A stretch of DNA of 64,000 nt, from NCBI GenBank assembly GCA_037178625.1, contig CM074133.1:2976001-3040000 (forward strand), written 5' to 3'. Under the pieces are notes generated by a model. It did not search any database. It was not told where the DNA came from and saw nothing but the letters and a program-made list of their open reading frames with translations. Made by a program: the position numbers and the translations under genes. The stretch is from Skeletonema tropicum. Taxonomy: Eukaryota > Bacillariophyta > Thalassiosirophyceae > Thalassiosirales > Thalassiosiraceae. How positions within the stretch are numbered: position 1 is the first letter of the stretch; each line of letters starts with the position of its first letter. Positions 22,010 through 32,100 of this stretch are shown piece by piece.

Positions 22010-22107
22010 AGAGTTAGATAGATAGATAGATTATTTTAGAGAGTTAGATAGATAGATAGATTATTTTAGTCAAGAGTAGTGACTAAAATAATCTATCTAT
22101 CTATCTA
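22010..22107. repeat. GATA tandem and 27-bp inverted repeat
   Basis: A direct pair of AGAGAGTTAGATAGATAGAT plus AGATTATTTTAG is followed by its inverse. The arms 22045-22071 and 22081-22107 are perfect complements around a 9-nt loop (AAGAGTAGT). Confidence 0.9.
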
Positions 22108-22108
22108 G

Positions 22109-22460
22109 CTACAACGCTCCTCTACTTAACTGATTTTGTTCTAGAAGGAAAGTTCCAGCAGATCCAGTATCCTCTGTTTCTCCACAGTGGACGCAAATAT
22201 CTTGCAAACTCAAGGCCCTGCCATCTTCGATAGTAGGAGTAACCATTTTCAATATCAGATTCATCTCTTGAACAAGAACTTTACTCAAAGGATCGCTGTC
22301 GTGGAAGAGCAAATCACCACAACAATAACGCTCTGAAACGATTCAAGCTACTGCTTCAGTGCGGCTGCTGCTGCACGATAGCCACTACCATTGGGAGAAT
22401 ATACACATCGTGGTTTTGCACAATGAAAGCATGTAAAAAGCGTCGGACCGATTCAAAACG
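22109..22460 (-). pseudogene. Cys-rich zinc-binding domain fragment, copy 1
   Basis: The minus strand encodes GRALSLQDICVHCGETEDTG followed by SAGTFLLEQNQL and then breaks off. Upstream, a degraded match to the sequence near 22830-22890 of the next copy is present (GTGGTTTTGCACAATGAAAG). It is a shorter duplicate of the fragment at 22550-22990. Confidence 0.6.
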
Positions 22461-22549
22461 GTTGGCTCGCGAAGGTCACCCCCACCCCCGCTAATTAATT
22501 CCCCAGTAATTTTTCCCCAGTGGGTGTCACTAGGTACTACTTATTCTAG

Positions 22550-22990
22550 CTAGTCAACCTGCTTTTCGCCCTCCTCTTCTTCCCTCGCCTTCAATTCATT
22601 CTTCCTCCCAGAAGTGACAACTTTGCGCTTCATATTAAGGCATTCGATGCAGATAGGCCTACATTGATATGCTTCTGTCAAACAACGCTCCTCTAACTGA
22701 TTTTGTCCTAGAAGGAAAGTTCCAGCGGATCCAGTATCCTCTGTTTCTCCACAGTGGACGCAAATATCTTGCAAACTCAAGGCCCTGCCATCTTCGTTAT
22801 AGTAACCATTTTCAGTGCGGCCGCTGCTGCACGATAGCCACGACCATCGGGAGAATAGACACATCGTGGTTTTGCACAATGAAAGCATGTAACAATGCAT
22901 CGGACCGATTTAAAAGGCAATTCTTTGATGGCAGCAGCAACAACACAGCTGAAGTGGGGAGGAAATAATGAGAAATAGGCGCAATGTATT
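22550..22990 (-). pseudogene. Cys-rich zinc-binding domain fragment, copy 2
   Basis: Two minus frames together give KSVRCIVTCFHCAKPRCVYS and then ENGYYNEDGRALSLQDICVH, CGETEDTG, and YQCRPICIECLNMKRK with a charged tail ending EEEEGEKQVD. Six or more paired Cys (CFHC, CVHC, CRPICIEC) point to a zinc-binding C-terminal domain, as in several repetitive diatom transposon-associated proteins; that assignment is from memory and tentative. A frameshift around 22800 and lack of an N terminus mark it as a fragment. Confidence 0.55.
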
Positions 22991-23001
22991 TCAATCTTGT
23001 T

Positions 23002-23248
23002 GAGAGGGTAAATGCCAATGATGGAGCGGTCTTTTCTGTGTTCCCGACTCAATACTCTGAGGCTGCTGCATGCCGTAGGAGCACTGCGGAGCATGATATT
23101 GATGGTGGTGATTGAGGTTGGGCGGGGGAAAGCTAGTGAGTCTCATGCACTGGGGAAAAAATCCCCTTTCGGGAACCATACCCCCCAAAATCAGCAGTTT
23201 CCCCCCCCCTTTCAAATAGGAATTTCAAGATTAACTTGTCACCGCCTA
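23002..23248 (+). repeat. dispersed repeat C, copy 1 (second copy at 28528)
   Basis: Starting AGAGGGTAAATGCCAATGAT and including GCACTGGGGAAAAAATCCCC, this segment matches 28528-28770. It is flanked by direct repeats of about 34 bp (AATGAGAAATAGGCGCMATG...TTTCAATCTTGTTG) at 22968-23001 and 23249-23282. Confidence 0.8.
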
Positions 23249-23719
23249 ATGAGAAATAGGCGCCATGCCTTTCAATCTTGTTGGAATGCCACACCATTTC
23301 CCTGATTCTTTCGAAAGGCACTCACAATAATCGCGAACGGGGAGGGACCCGTGATGCGCCAAGAACAAAAATGAATACTCAAGAAGTTCCCTGGGGGTTG
23401 TTCACATTCGTTCGAATTCGTTTTGAGAAATTGCGGGAAATCCTTAAGTCGGAAACGAAAAAATTATTGCGGGACTCTACATATTTACTTAGGGGAGGCA
23501 ACCTTCCAAAACTCTCGCTCCATGGACAGACAGGACTCCATCGATTGATACTTAGGATTGCCACTCGCACCCGATTATACTCGCACTTTCGATGTTCAAT
23601 CATTCGTGGTTCATCGTTTGACTCAATCGAAAGCTACCATGTCCATGGCCGTCAGTCGACAAAGCGGAGAAGATTGCCGTGTGAATCGTTTTGCTTCAAT
23701 TTTAATCAAGTGTATCATT

Positions 23720-23748
23720 TTCTAGGAGGCAAAATTTGCCTCCTAGAA
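23720..23748. repeat. 14-bp-arm palindrome
   Basis: TTCTAGGAGGCAAA-A-TTTGCCTCCTAGAA is a perfect inverted repeat with a single central base, inside the sequence that interrupts the 23281 repeat unit. Confidence 0.85.
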
Positions 23749-23886
23749 TTTGACGACGTAGTATACACATTAAGATTTTGGCCGTGCTTTTGGAGCTCGA
23801 AACCAATGTCAAAATATTATACAATCATTGGAGGAACGGAAGTCTATCGAACTGATGATAATGCCAATGCCTCATGGAATAATTAG

Positions 23887-24092
23887 AAACTGAAGGCAGG
23901 CGTAATCCAGCTTGCCGCCCGACAGGAGTCTGCAGGTCTCGTTGAGAGGAAGACGTGCCAGAGCTGAAGAGATTGCTCGATCGAATAGCTCAAGAGAAAG
24001 AGGAACGGAATGCTCGCCTTGCTCAGAGGATGGGAATGATCATCGAGAGGAAGTGGAAAGTGATAGAAAGATTCAAGAAGAAGATGATTTGA
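23887..24092 (+). pseudogene. coiled-coil fragment inside the repeat array
   Basis: The plus strand reads KLKAGVIQLAARQESAGLVE and RKTCQ. After a one-base shift it reads PELKRLLDRIAQEKEERNAR, LAQRMGMIIERKWKVIERFK and a stop at 24090-24092. The heptad pattern is clear and the composition unlike the surrounding repeat, suggesting a captured gene piece. Family unknown. Confidence 0.4.
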
Positions 24093-25182
24093 TACTGACG
24101 CAATTATTAGTCTTACTCTTACAGCTTCCGAGTCTTACTAACTGCGAAGATTGCAGCACAGACAGAATTACAGCGATTCGTTTTAGCACTGTCATACAAT
24201 TCATTATCAAATCATGAGAAAGAAGATTGATCGAATGAGGCAATGCTCCACGCACAGCTATGATCCTTGCTCCACGCATAGCTATGATGCGGCCAGGCAC
24301 AATGCGAAGAAACTTTTTAGTAGCTTTCAACAGCTAGCAGCATTTAATGAGTATTGAGACAAACCTGCCGCCGACCCCATCGCCTGCATCTTGCAGGCAT
24401 GGGGTCAGCTTTCGAAACTCAAAATCAGATACCTGTGACTTCCTAGTCCTAGGTTGCCACTCATTTCGCTGGCATGCATGCGTCTATATCTATCTGCTTT
24501 ACCTCTTCTCAACGCTATGTACTCTCTAAAAAAGCACACGGTGCACGGTACACAATAGTGCCGAATGTTCATACTAATAATCGCCCTCCAAACTTACGCC
24601 GTGAAGTTTTGCTTGGGAGAGCCAAAGATACTGTGACTTCCGAGGTTGATGCACCTATGTATCTGCTTGAACTTCTCTCTTTCTCTAGAGCACACGGTGT
24701 CATCCTCTAGTTGGAATGCCACACTATTTCCCTGATTCTTTCGAAAGGCACTCACAATAATCGCGAACGGGGAGGGACCCGTGATGCGCCAAGAACAAAA
24801 ACGAATACTCAAGAATCCGGGTTGTTCACATTTCGTTCGCATTCGTTTTGAGAAATTGCGGGAAATCCTTATGTCGGAAACGAAAAAATTATTGCGGGAA
24901 GGAATTTTGTTAGGCGAAGTCATGGTTACATTTTGTTACCCGCGAGAAGTTCATCGTTACTACTGTTACAGTGATTCGTTTCACTTTCACACGCTATCGA
25001 AAGCATGCACTTATTTCGTACAACATCGTAGAATACAATCCGATTGATCGAATAAAGCAATGTTGCCTGCTTGAGCAATGACATGGCTAGCAATGCGAAA
25101 GAAAAGGGAAGGGATTTTAAAGCTTTTGATAGCAAAATAGCCCAATCATGCCTGCGACTGCAAGAACATAGACCATCTGCCG

Positions 25183-25220
25183 CCGACCCCATCGCCTGCC
25201 TCTCGCAGGCATGGGGTCGA
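25183..25220. repeat. conserved hairpin of repeat B
   Basis: GCCGACCCCATCGCCTGC-CTCTC-GCAGGCATGGGGTCGAC forms a stem of about 16 bp. Equivalent hairpins occur at about 2117, 24371 and 28369 with small changes in loop and outer stem. Confidence 0.75.
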
Positions 25221-25432
25221 CGTTCGAAAATCAAATCAAAGATAACTGTGTGGCTTCCTGAGGCTGTCACTCATCTTTCAGCTTCAGCTGCGTGAACGCG
25301 TCTACTTATGTATGTACTGCTTCATCTCTTTTCTATCACTCGCACACGGTGCACCCTAGTTGGAATGCCACACCATTTCCCTGATTCTTTCGAAAGGCAC
25401 TCACAATAATCGCGAACGGGGAGGGACCCGTG

Positions 25433-27203
25433 CAGGGCACATAAAAGAATGGGCTGAACCACAAAAAAAGGCCTCTGCACCATGCGCGTTATCACAATAG
25501 TATGTAGCAAAATAGGTACCAGTAAATTTCTAACAGTATAATTGACATCTACTTGTGCACCCGATGCCAATGACCAAGCATATTCACACAAAACCAACCT
25601 ACCAATGACAACGGCTCCTCCGAAACAAGCATGTACCCCATCCTACTATTACTCCAATATATTATCAACATGATTGTTGCATCCAATAATTTATCACTTT
25701 GCCATCAAGGGGTTTGGATGGTAGAGAGTGACGCCATAGCACATCTCGGCATTTCATCTACGGAAATGGCAATTTACAAAAACTGCACATGCCCGTCAAC
25801 TCTACACATGGAACATGCTGGAAAAGTACACGCTCCTAAGCCAGTATGAAGAAGATAGTGAGGAAAAGAATGAGAGTAAGCGCTTACTGTTGTCAATGAT
25901 ATTGTTGGAAGAAGACGCAGACGAAGAATGTATGGCAAAGTAAAAGTATTATGACACTAACATTGCAATGGTGAACTGTGGTGGACTTACACTGGTTTCA
26001 AAATACTTCTTTGATTGGGGAAAGGAAGCAATGAAAGTCGTCCGCAATTCCTTTACACATGATCTCATGACTCAAAACCTGCGCAATTGTTTTAGAGAGG
26101 GGAAGCGTCTCGTCATGGACAACAAGCACCTTTGCCACAAGTTTGTAAACCTGTGTCAATCCAGCCCAATGTCGGTCCAGCGCAGTGCAATAGACGAAGT
26201 GTACCGCATAATTCTGCAAAAGATTGTTCATTCTAGGTTTGCTGTTGTTTTCCGTCAGTGGAAGGAAGAGCATTGTCCGAAGCACGACGTGTCTCTGAGA
26301 TCAAAGTTGAAAGCAAGCGTGGACACGAATAAGAGCAGCAAACATCAAAAGCGACCAGCACCCGAGCCACCTAACACATCCAATGAAGTAGATACAAAAA
26401 AGTCAAAGAAGAGTTAATAATATTTAATGTGTAATAAATGTGAGTCTATCCATAATATAGTGTGATAACATATTTAGAACTTCTCTTGCACTCACCTCTC
26501 ATTTTTAAGTTTCTTACTAAGCAAAGCAAACATTCAATTTTAAATACAATTGTCCCGCCAACGATGACAGCGGGTCTTCTTCATTATCAGATGCTCCTGT
26601 TGATATCAGTTCTGTCGTGTTTTTGTCTTTGTCGGAAATGGTTGTGTCCGTGGATCTCGGCTAAAAAAAATAAATGTGCTTGTGTCAGTGGATCGGCTCC
26701 AACAAAATGATGACAGTGATGGGGATAATTAAACCTGTCTTACCGACGATGGCGAGCGATCTTAATTAATTTCCTGAACTGTTGTTGATGTTGGGTCGAC
26801 GGCAGCACTCGTCTTTGTCGGCATGGTATGATGCATCGGTGGATCGGAGATCATCCGATGATGTGCTGTTGCCATCATCAAATGCACAATGACTGAATGC
26901 CCCTTAATTTCTCGATATGGCGGATTCATAGTCCAATAGCATGATAGAAGGCAAATGCGTCGGATCGAGAAATAAAATGGGCATAGCCATTGACATAATT
27001 TTTACTAGCACAGCGTCATGGTGAAGATGTCATCGAAGTGTTTTGAGGAGGTTTGAGTGCAGAATTTTGATAACACGCACGGTGGTGTTGATGGAAAGGG
27101 CGCCCCCCCTAAACGGTTGCATAAGTACGGAAATTTATCTAGATGAAAAAGAGGGCACCACTTTTTCAATTTTGTGGTTCAGCCCATTCTTTTATGTGCC
27201 CTG
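25433..27203. mobile_element. hAT-type DNA transposon, probably non-autonomous
   Basis: The element starts CAGGGCACATAAAAGAATGG and ends with the inverse (CCATTCTTTTATGTGCCCTG), with the inverted match continuing through GGTTCAGCC/GGCTGAACC. It is flanked by the exact 8-bp duplication GACCCGTG at 25425-25432 and 27204-27211. A CAGGG terminus with an 8-bp duplication is the signature of the hAT superfamily. Length 1771 bp. It carries one decayed coding region in the middle but no recognisable full transposase. Inserted in repeat A of the array. Confidence 0.9.
25968..26417 (+). CDS. open frame inside the hAT-type element
   Basis: 149 residues from MVNCGGLTLVSKYFFDWGKE. The middle is helical (DNKHLCHKFVNLCQSSPMSV; IDEVYRIILQKIVHSRFAVV) and the C terminus is lysine-rich and nuclear-signal-like (KHQKRPAPEPPNTS, KKSKKS). 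Acidic helical coding continues upstream in another frame (EYEEDSEEKNESKRLLLSM at about 25848-25940), so the gene is longer and frame-broken. I cannot match it to the hAT catalytic core; it could be a truncated transposase, an accessory protein or captured host sequence. Confidence 0.45.
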   Translation: MVNCGGLTLVSKYFFDWGKEAMKVVRNSFTHDLMTQNLRNCFREGKRLVMDNKHLCHKFVNLCQSSPMSVQRSAIDEVYRIILQKIVHSRFAVVFRQWKEEHCPKHDVSLRSKLKASVDTNKSSKHQKRPAPEPPNTSNEVDTKKSKKS

Positions 27204-27213
27204 GACCCGTGAA

Positions 27214-28059
27214 GCACACTACAGGTCTCGGTTATCTCTACTCAGCGCTCAGCGAAGGTTGGTTGATGGTGGTATGTTTGGGATGATGGGGAGGGTGAAA
27301 GCAAGTGATTTGTGTAGGTGGTATCTATGATTATGTACTTTGACGTATGTATGAACTGAGACTTCGAGATAACCTCTAAGAACTGAAGCACCTTGAGAAC
27401 CCGATTGAATAATCGGTAAATAACACCGGCCCGACCGTCCATCACCAAACCGCAACACACCACACACCGTAACCATGGTGCCGCTGCCGAAATAGACCAA
27501 CTTATTCGCCGACCTATGGGCCGATCGATGGCCAATCATTAGTATAGACTATTATGAACATGTTATCGTGCTTGGATGCAGAAGAAACGGTCATTGGGAT
27601 GTTCGAAAAGCACTGTTCGTTGGCCGGCGAGCGCGCCGAACATCGCCGTGTAAATCATCGTCACCATTCTGCCTTCTCTTTGGGGATTTGGCTGCGGCGA
27701 GGGCTTCGGCACTAACTTAATAGTCCATACTAATGATTGGCCATCGATTGGCCCATAGGTCGGCGAATAAGTTGGTCTATTTCGGCAGCGGCAGTGTGGG
27801 CACCATGGTTGCGGTCTGGTGATTGACGGCCGGACCGGTGTTATTTACGATTATTCAATCGGGTTCTCAAGGTGCTTCAGTTCTTAGAGCTTCTACAGAA
27901 AACATTCCCCCTACATACGATAAAGTACCATAATCGTACATACTAGTACCACAAATCACCATCAAATGCACCCATTTGACACCCCTTCTTCACTATCATC
28001 ACTTCTTTAACCTAACCAACCTTCTGAATGTTTCTGTAGATGCGAGACCTGTAGTGTGC
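27214..28059. mobile_element. foldback element with 6-bp target duplication
   Basis: Terminal 17-bp perfect inverted repeats GCACACTACAGGTCTCG (27214-27230) and CGAGACCTGTAGTGTGC (28043-28059). The flanking CGTGAA at 27208-27213 and 28060-28065 is a 6-bp target duplication. The inner sequence is also inverted: GGTGCTTCAGTTCTTAGAG, GACCAACTTATTCGCCGACC and CGCTGCCGAAATAGACC at the left correspond to reverse complements at 27750-27890. The arms are therefore about 330 bp with a spacer of about 170 bp (27548-27715). No coding. It lies 2 nt from the hAT duplication and interrupts the same repeat A. Confidence 0.9.
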
Positions 28060-28527
28060 CGTGAAGCGCCAAGAACAAAAACGAACACTCAAGAATCCAG
28101 GGTTGTTCACATTCGTTCGGAGAAATTGCGGGAAATCCTTAAGTCGGAAGCGAAAAAATTATTGCGGGAAGGAATTTTGTTAGGCGAAGTCAATGTTACA
28201 TTTCGTTACCCGAAAAGTTCAAATCATTACGAATGTAATGTTACAGCGATTCGTTTCATATCAATTCGATTGATCGAATAAAGCAATGCTGCCTGCTTGA
28301 GCAATGAAATGGCTAGCAATGCGAAAGAAAAGGATTATAGCTTTTAATAGCAACATACGAATCTGCCGCCGACCCCATCGCCTGCCTCTGCGGGCATGGG
28401 GTCGGCGTTCGAAAATCAAATCAAAGATACCTGAGATTGCCGCTAATCTCTTGCTTGCTTCAGCTGCGTGCGCCTAAGTACCTACTGCTTTATCTCTTCT
28501 CTTTTACTCGCACACGGTGCACCCTAG

Positions 28528-28770
28528 TTGAGAGGGTAAATGCCAATGGTGAAGCGGTCTTTTCTGTGTTCCCGACTCAATACTCTGAGGCTGCTGTATG
28601 CCTGCGGAGCATGATATTGATGGTGGTGGTTGAGGTTGGGGGAAAGCTAGTGAGTCTCATGCACTGGGGAAAAAATCCCCTTTCGGGAACCATAAGTACC
28701 CCCCAAAATCAGCAGTTTACCCCCCGCCCCCCCCCCGCCCTTTCAAGATAACTTGTAACTTGTCCCCGCC
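28528..28770 (+). repeat. dispersed repeat C, copy 2
   Basis: Matches 23002-23248 (AGAGGGTAAATGCCAATGGT ... CACTGGGGAAAAAATCCCCT) and directly follows the end of a B repeat (GTGCACCCTAGTTG). A C-run near 28720 differs in length. Confidence 0.8.
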
Positions 28771-28803
28771 TATATAAGTATTCGTCGATTCGCCCCAACC
28801 TCT

Positions 28804-28863
28804 GCCTCCTGCCTGATCAAAAGTTCAGTTCAAGCCTCCTGCCTGATCAAAAGTTCAGTTCAA
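28804..28863 (+). repeat. 30-bp perfect tandem duplication
   Basis: GCCTCCTGCCTGATCAAAAG plus TTCAGTTCAA at 28804-28833 and again at 28834-28863. Confidence 0.95.
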
Positions 28864-29149
28864 GCTCTAGAGATGCGCCATATATATTGGGGGCAGCTTT
28901 CTACAATGAAGTGCCCTAAGAGTAAGATGGGTAATGGGTACGCAATACACAACCTAAGAGGTACAATAACCCACGTGCGTAGCAAATAAACCTGAAGAGA
29001 AACCCAATCTTCTAACGAAGCTTTGACCTGGTTTCATTATTATTCTGGGCCGATGTCAACAGCAACCTCTTCGCCGAGTTCTGCGCGTCTATGACAGTAA
29101 AGGATTCGGTGAAGAGACATAGGCCAGGCAGCCATGTCTGAATCTGATA

Positions 29150-32100
29150 ACGACTAATATCGTACGGTTTGTGCTGTCAAACTGCTTCCATAAAGGATCT
29201 CCAGTCGAGCTTACAGAAGACGTATTATCAGTTGATGCCTCTGGGTGGTATGATATGAACGGCACCCAAGGATATTCGTGATCTGGACATTGGCTTCTGA
29301 AGTGGTGGATTCCCAAATGTGCCGATAGAATGTGGCATTCAGCAATTGAATAAACTGATGATGCACTACGGCTGCCCGTCTAGCAATGGAATTACAGCAC
29401 AGGTCTCGATGGAGCTCTTCATTATTGAACTCGGTCGAGCACACCAACCCTTTGATGAATCCTTTCAACGATATCGCTCTTGGGTTACTTCCAGGGCTAA
29501 GTGTATGGTCAGGCTCCCCAGCAAATCTGTTCTCAATGAGTATTTGACTTCAAGAAGTGATCAACATAGCGTTGGAAAGCTGAGAGTGAGAGGAGTTCAA
29601 ATCCATGCTTTGCTTGGCAAGGTTTTGAATCGTGGTGAAATGAATTGTGATATGGAGCTGAAGACCAGGGTAAATTGGAGATGGGGCTTCTTTTTTGGGG
29701 TTAACCCCCAAGGCAAGCTAGGGAATGGGGCTAACAAAATATTTTTTTATTTTTGGAAGCAACTCATTGATTTGGAACAAGCTCATCGAGACGAGCATTT
29801 TAAGCCTATAAAAGGGTAGGTTAGCCCCAGTAGCGGCTGAGAACAGATAAATTAGCCATTTTTAGGGAGCCTGACCATACACTTAGCCCCAGCTGGGTAA
29901 AATCGATCTGGGAAAAATAAACACCTACGGGTACAAGGTGGTATTGAATAACATCGACAACCCCTTCCCAAGAGTGGGTGACAAGTGGCTCATGTGTGTA
30001 TTTGAAGATCTCCACTATTCTCCAAAAGAACTACGGCAATTGAACAGAGTCCGCTTGCACCAACAAGTGCTGTTTTTATCGGATATCCTATGTGTGAGGG
30101 GTTCGAAGATTGATCCACGGTATAAGAAGAGGCTGCGTCGGGAGGATTAAAAGTGGTCTAAGCTTGAGTTTCCCGCTGAGGAACCATCATCAAAAGATTT
30201 TAAGGTATGGAAGTCGGCACTCTCTCAATTAGCCCCAGGAGATTTTCTTAGCGTCCGATTGGGAAATTGGGTGCACATCGGCCACAAACTCCAGCCGTGG
30301 CGGTACTGTGCAGCATCGAATAGTTTGTTTCGCTATCATGACAATGGCCTTATGGATTATACCCTCCGCATGAGAATAATCCTCGGAGATATGTGAAAGA
30401 TGGTAGTGATCATGCCCAGGTTCAATTCAATGTTGCGTGTACGGTAGAAGAGGTGGATACAGCAATATATCGTTTGGTCAGTCATGCACCAATCCCAGGT
30501 CAGTCTATCTCCAAGCACTTTGTGAGAAGTCCTCGATCAATGGGGTAGCATGTGGATGTGGGAAGATCTTGAACTGACGGGGAGCTATGAGTTCTTAACG
30601 GTGGCTATTGTCGATGGAACACTAGAATGTGTGGCGGACGGATCCTTTATCAAGGAGATGTACCTAGATATCTGTTCAGCTGCATTCATTATGGAGTGTT
30701 CTATGGGGAGAGGCCGACTCGTTGGTAAATTCTCTGAGAAGACACTTGCTGCTTGCGCATATCGTGGGGAGCTTTTGGAATTACTCGCTATTCATCTCAT
30801 TCTATTAGCTGTGAACAAGCTCTCGCCGACACTTGCTGGATCAACCCAGATCTATTCTGATTGCTTGGGGGCTCTCCATAATGTGGAAAACTTGCCTCCT
30901 CATCGCATTCCGTCGAGTTGCCGGCATTCTGATATACTCAAAAATATCATGATCCATTGCAAAGCTCTCACATTCAGTACAGTATTTTCTCGTGTCTCGA
31001 CTCATAAACTCGATCATTTGGTGTGGGAGGAGCTGTCTAGGCCTGAACAGTTGAATGAACAGTGTGACTCTGGCGCAAAACTAGCGATTCACGACGTTGA
31101 TCCGAACGCAGGAATGGCGGCGCAACCTTTGCCACTTGAGCTAATCTGCGTCTATGTGGATAGTAAGGAGAAGATGACTTCAGATACTGGTGAAAGAGTC
31201 CGCTTTCATGGCCACCTAGCGCTGGCCAGGGAGATCTTCGCTAAGAGACAGATCCTGCTTCCATCCGCGTTCGTCCAAGTAGATTGGGTCAACGTGAACA
31301 AGGCATTACACGAGGCCCCGCGACTTTTCCAACTATGGGCATGCAAGCAAGTTCACGACATAGCCGGCACCAACTTGCGGTTACACAGATGTGATCCTAA
31401 TCACTCTCCTTTGTGTCCTTCTTGTCTGGATGCTCAGGAGTCATGCGCTCACGTCTTAATGTGTGAAGAAGAGGATAGGGTAAAATGTTTTCAGATGTCA
31501 GCGGATAATCTACACTCCTGGCTGCAATCGGTGGGGACATGCGACGTGTTGGAAAAGTATAGCATGAGGATTGTGAGGGCTCGGAATGGCAAACGCTTTA
31601 TGGACTGCATTGCTGGCGATCATGACCCGATATTGCAGAAGTTGGCACGTTCACAAGATCAGATAGGATGGCGGCGGTTTATGGGAGGAATGACATCCAA
31701 GGAGTTCTGTGCGATTCAAGAGACACATCGTCGTCTGGAGGGCAGCTATCTTTCGGGCGCAAAATGGGCACATAGCTTCTCAATCAAGCTAATGGAGATG
31801 ACCCATGGACAATGGCTGGTGAGGAATTTCTTGATTCATGATAAAATTTCGGGTATGCTTGCGTTAGAGAGGAAAGAGGAGCTACAAATAGCTATAGAGG
31901 AGCAGCAAGAGATGGGCTTAGGGCTAGGAGAGGAGGATAAATGTCATAGTAGCTCTTTGTTTCCTTCCATCAGCACAAGCTCTGCCTTTGATGTCTCCAT
32001 TTGATTTTTCTTTCAGAAAGATGAGTGATGATAGTGCGTCGACACGTTGCTGATGAGTCAATGTCTTCGCGTGGACCGGCCGAAAGGTCTTGAAATCGTG

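Larger units (their letters stand above)
23281..28527 (+). repeat. tandem array of composite A/B repeats
   Basis: Three tandem units start at 23281, 24712 and 25359. A begins GGAATGCCACACCATTTCCC, contains AACGGGGAGGGACCCGTG and AAATTGCGGGAAATCCTTA, and passes into B, which holds a hairpin and ends CGCACACGGTGCACCCTAG. Unit 24712-25358 is intact (about 650 bp). Unit 23281 is interrupted at about 23476-24168. Unit 25359-28527 is split by two mobile elements. In the minus strand the A part keeps an open frame in several copies (HGSLPVRDYCECLSKESGKW), and in the plus strand RFEKLREILKSETKKLLREG, but no complete gene is visible. Confidence 0.85.
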
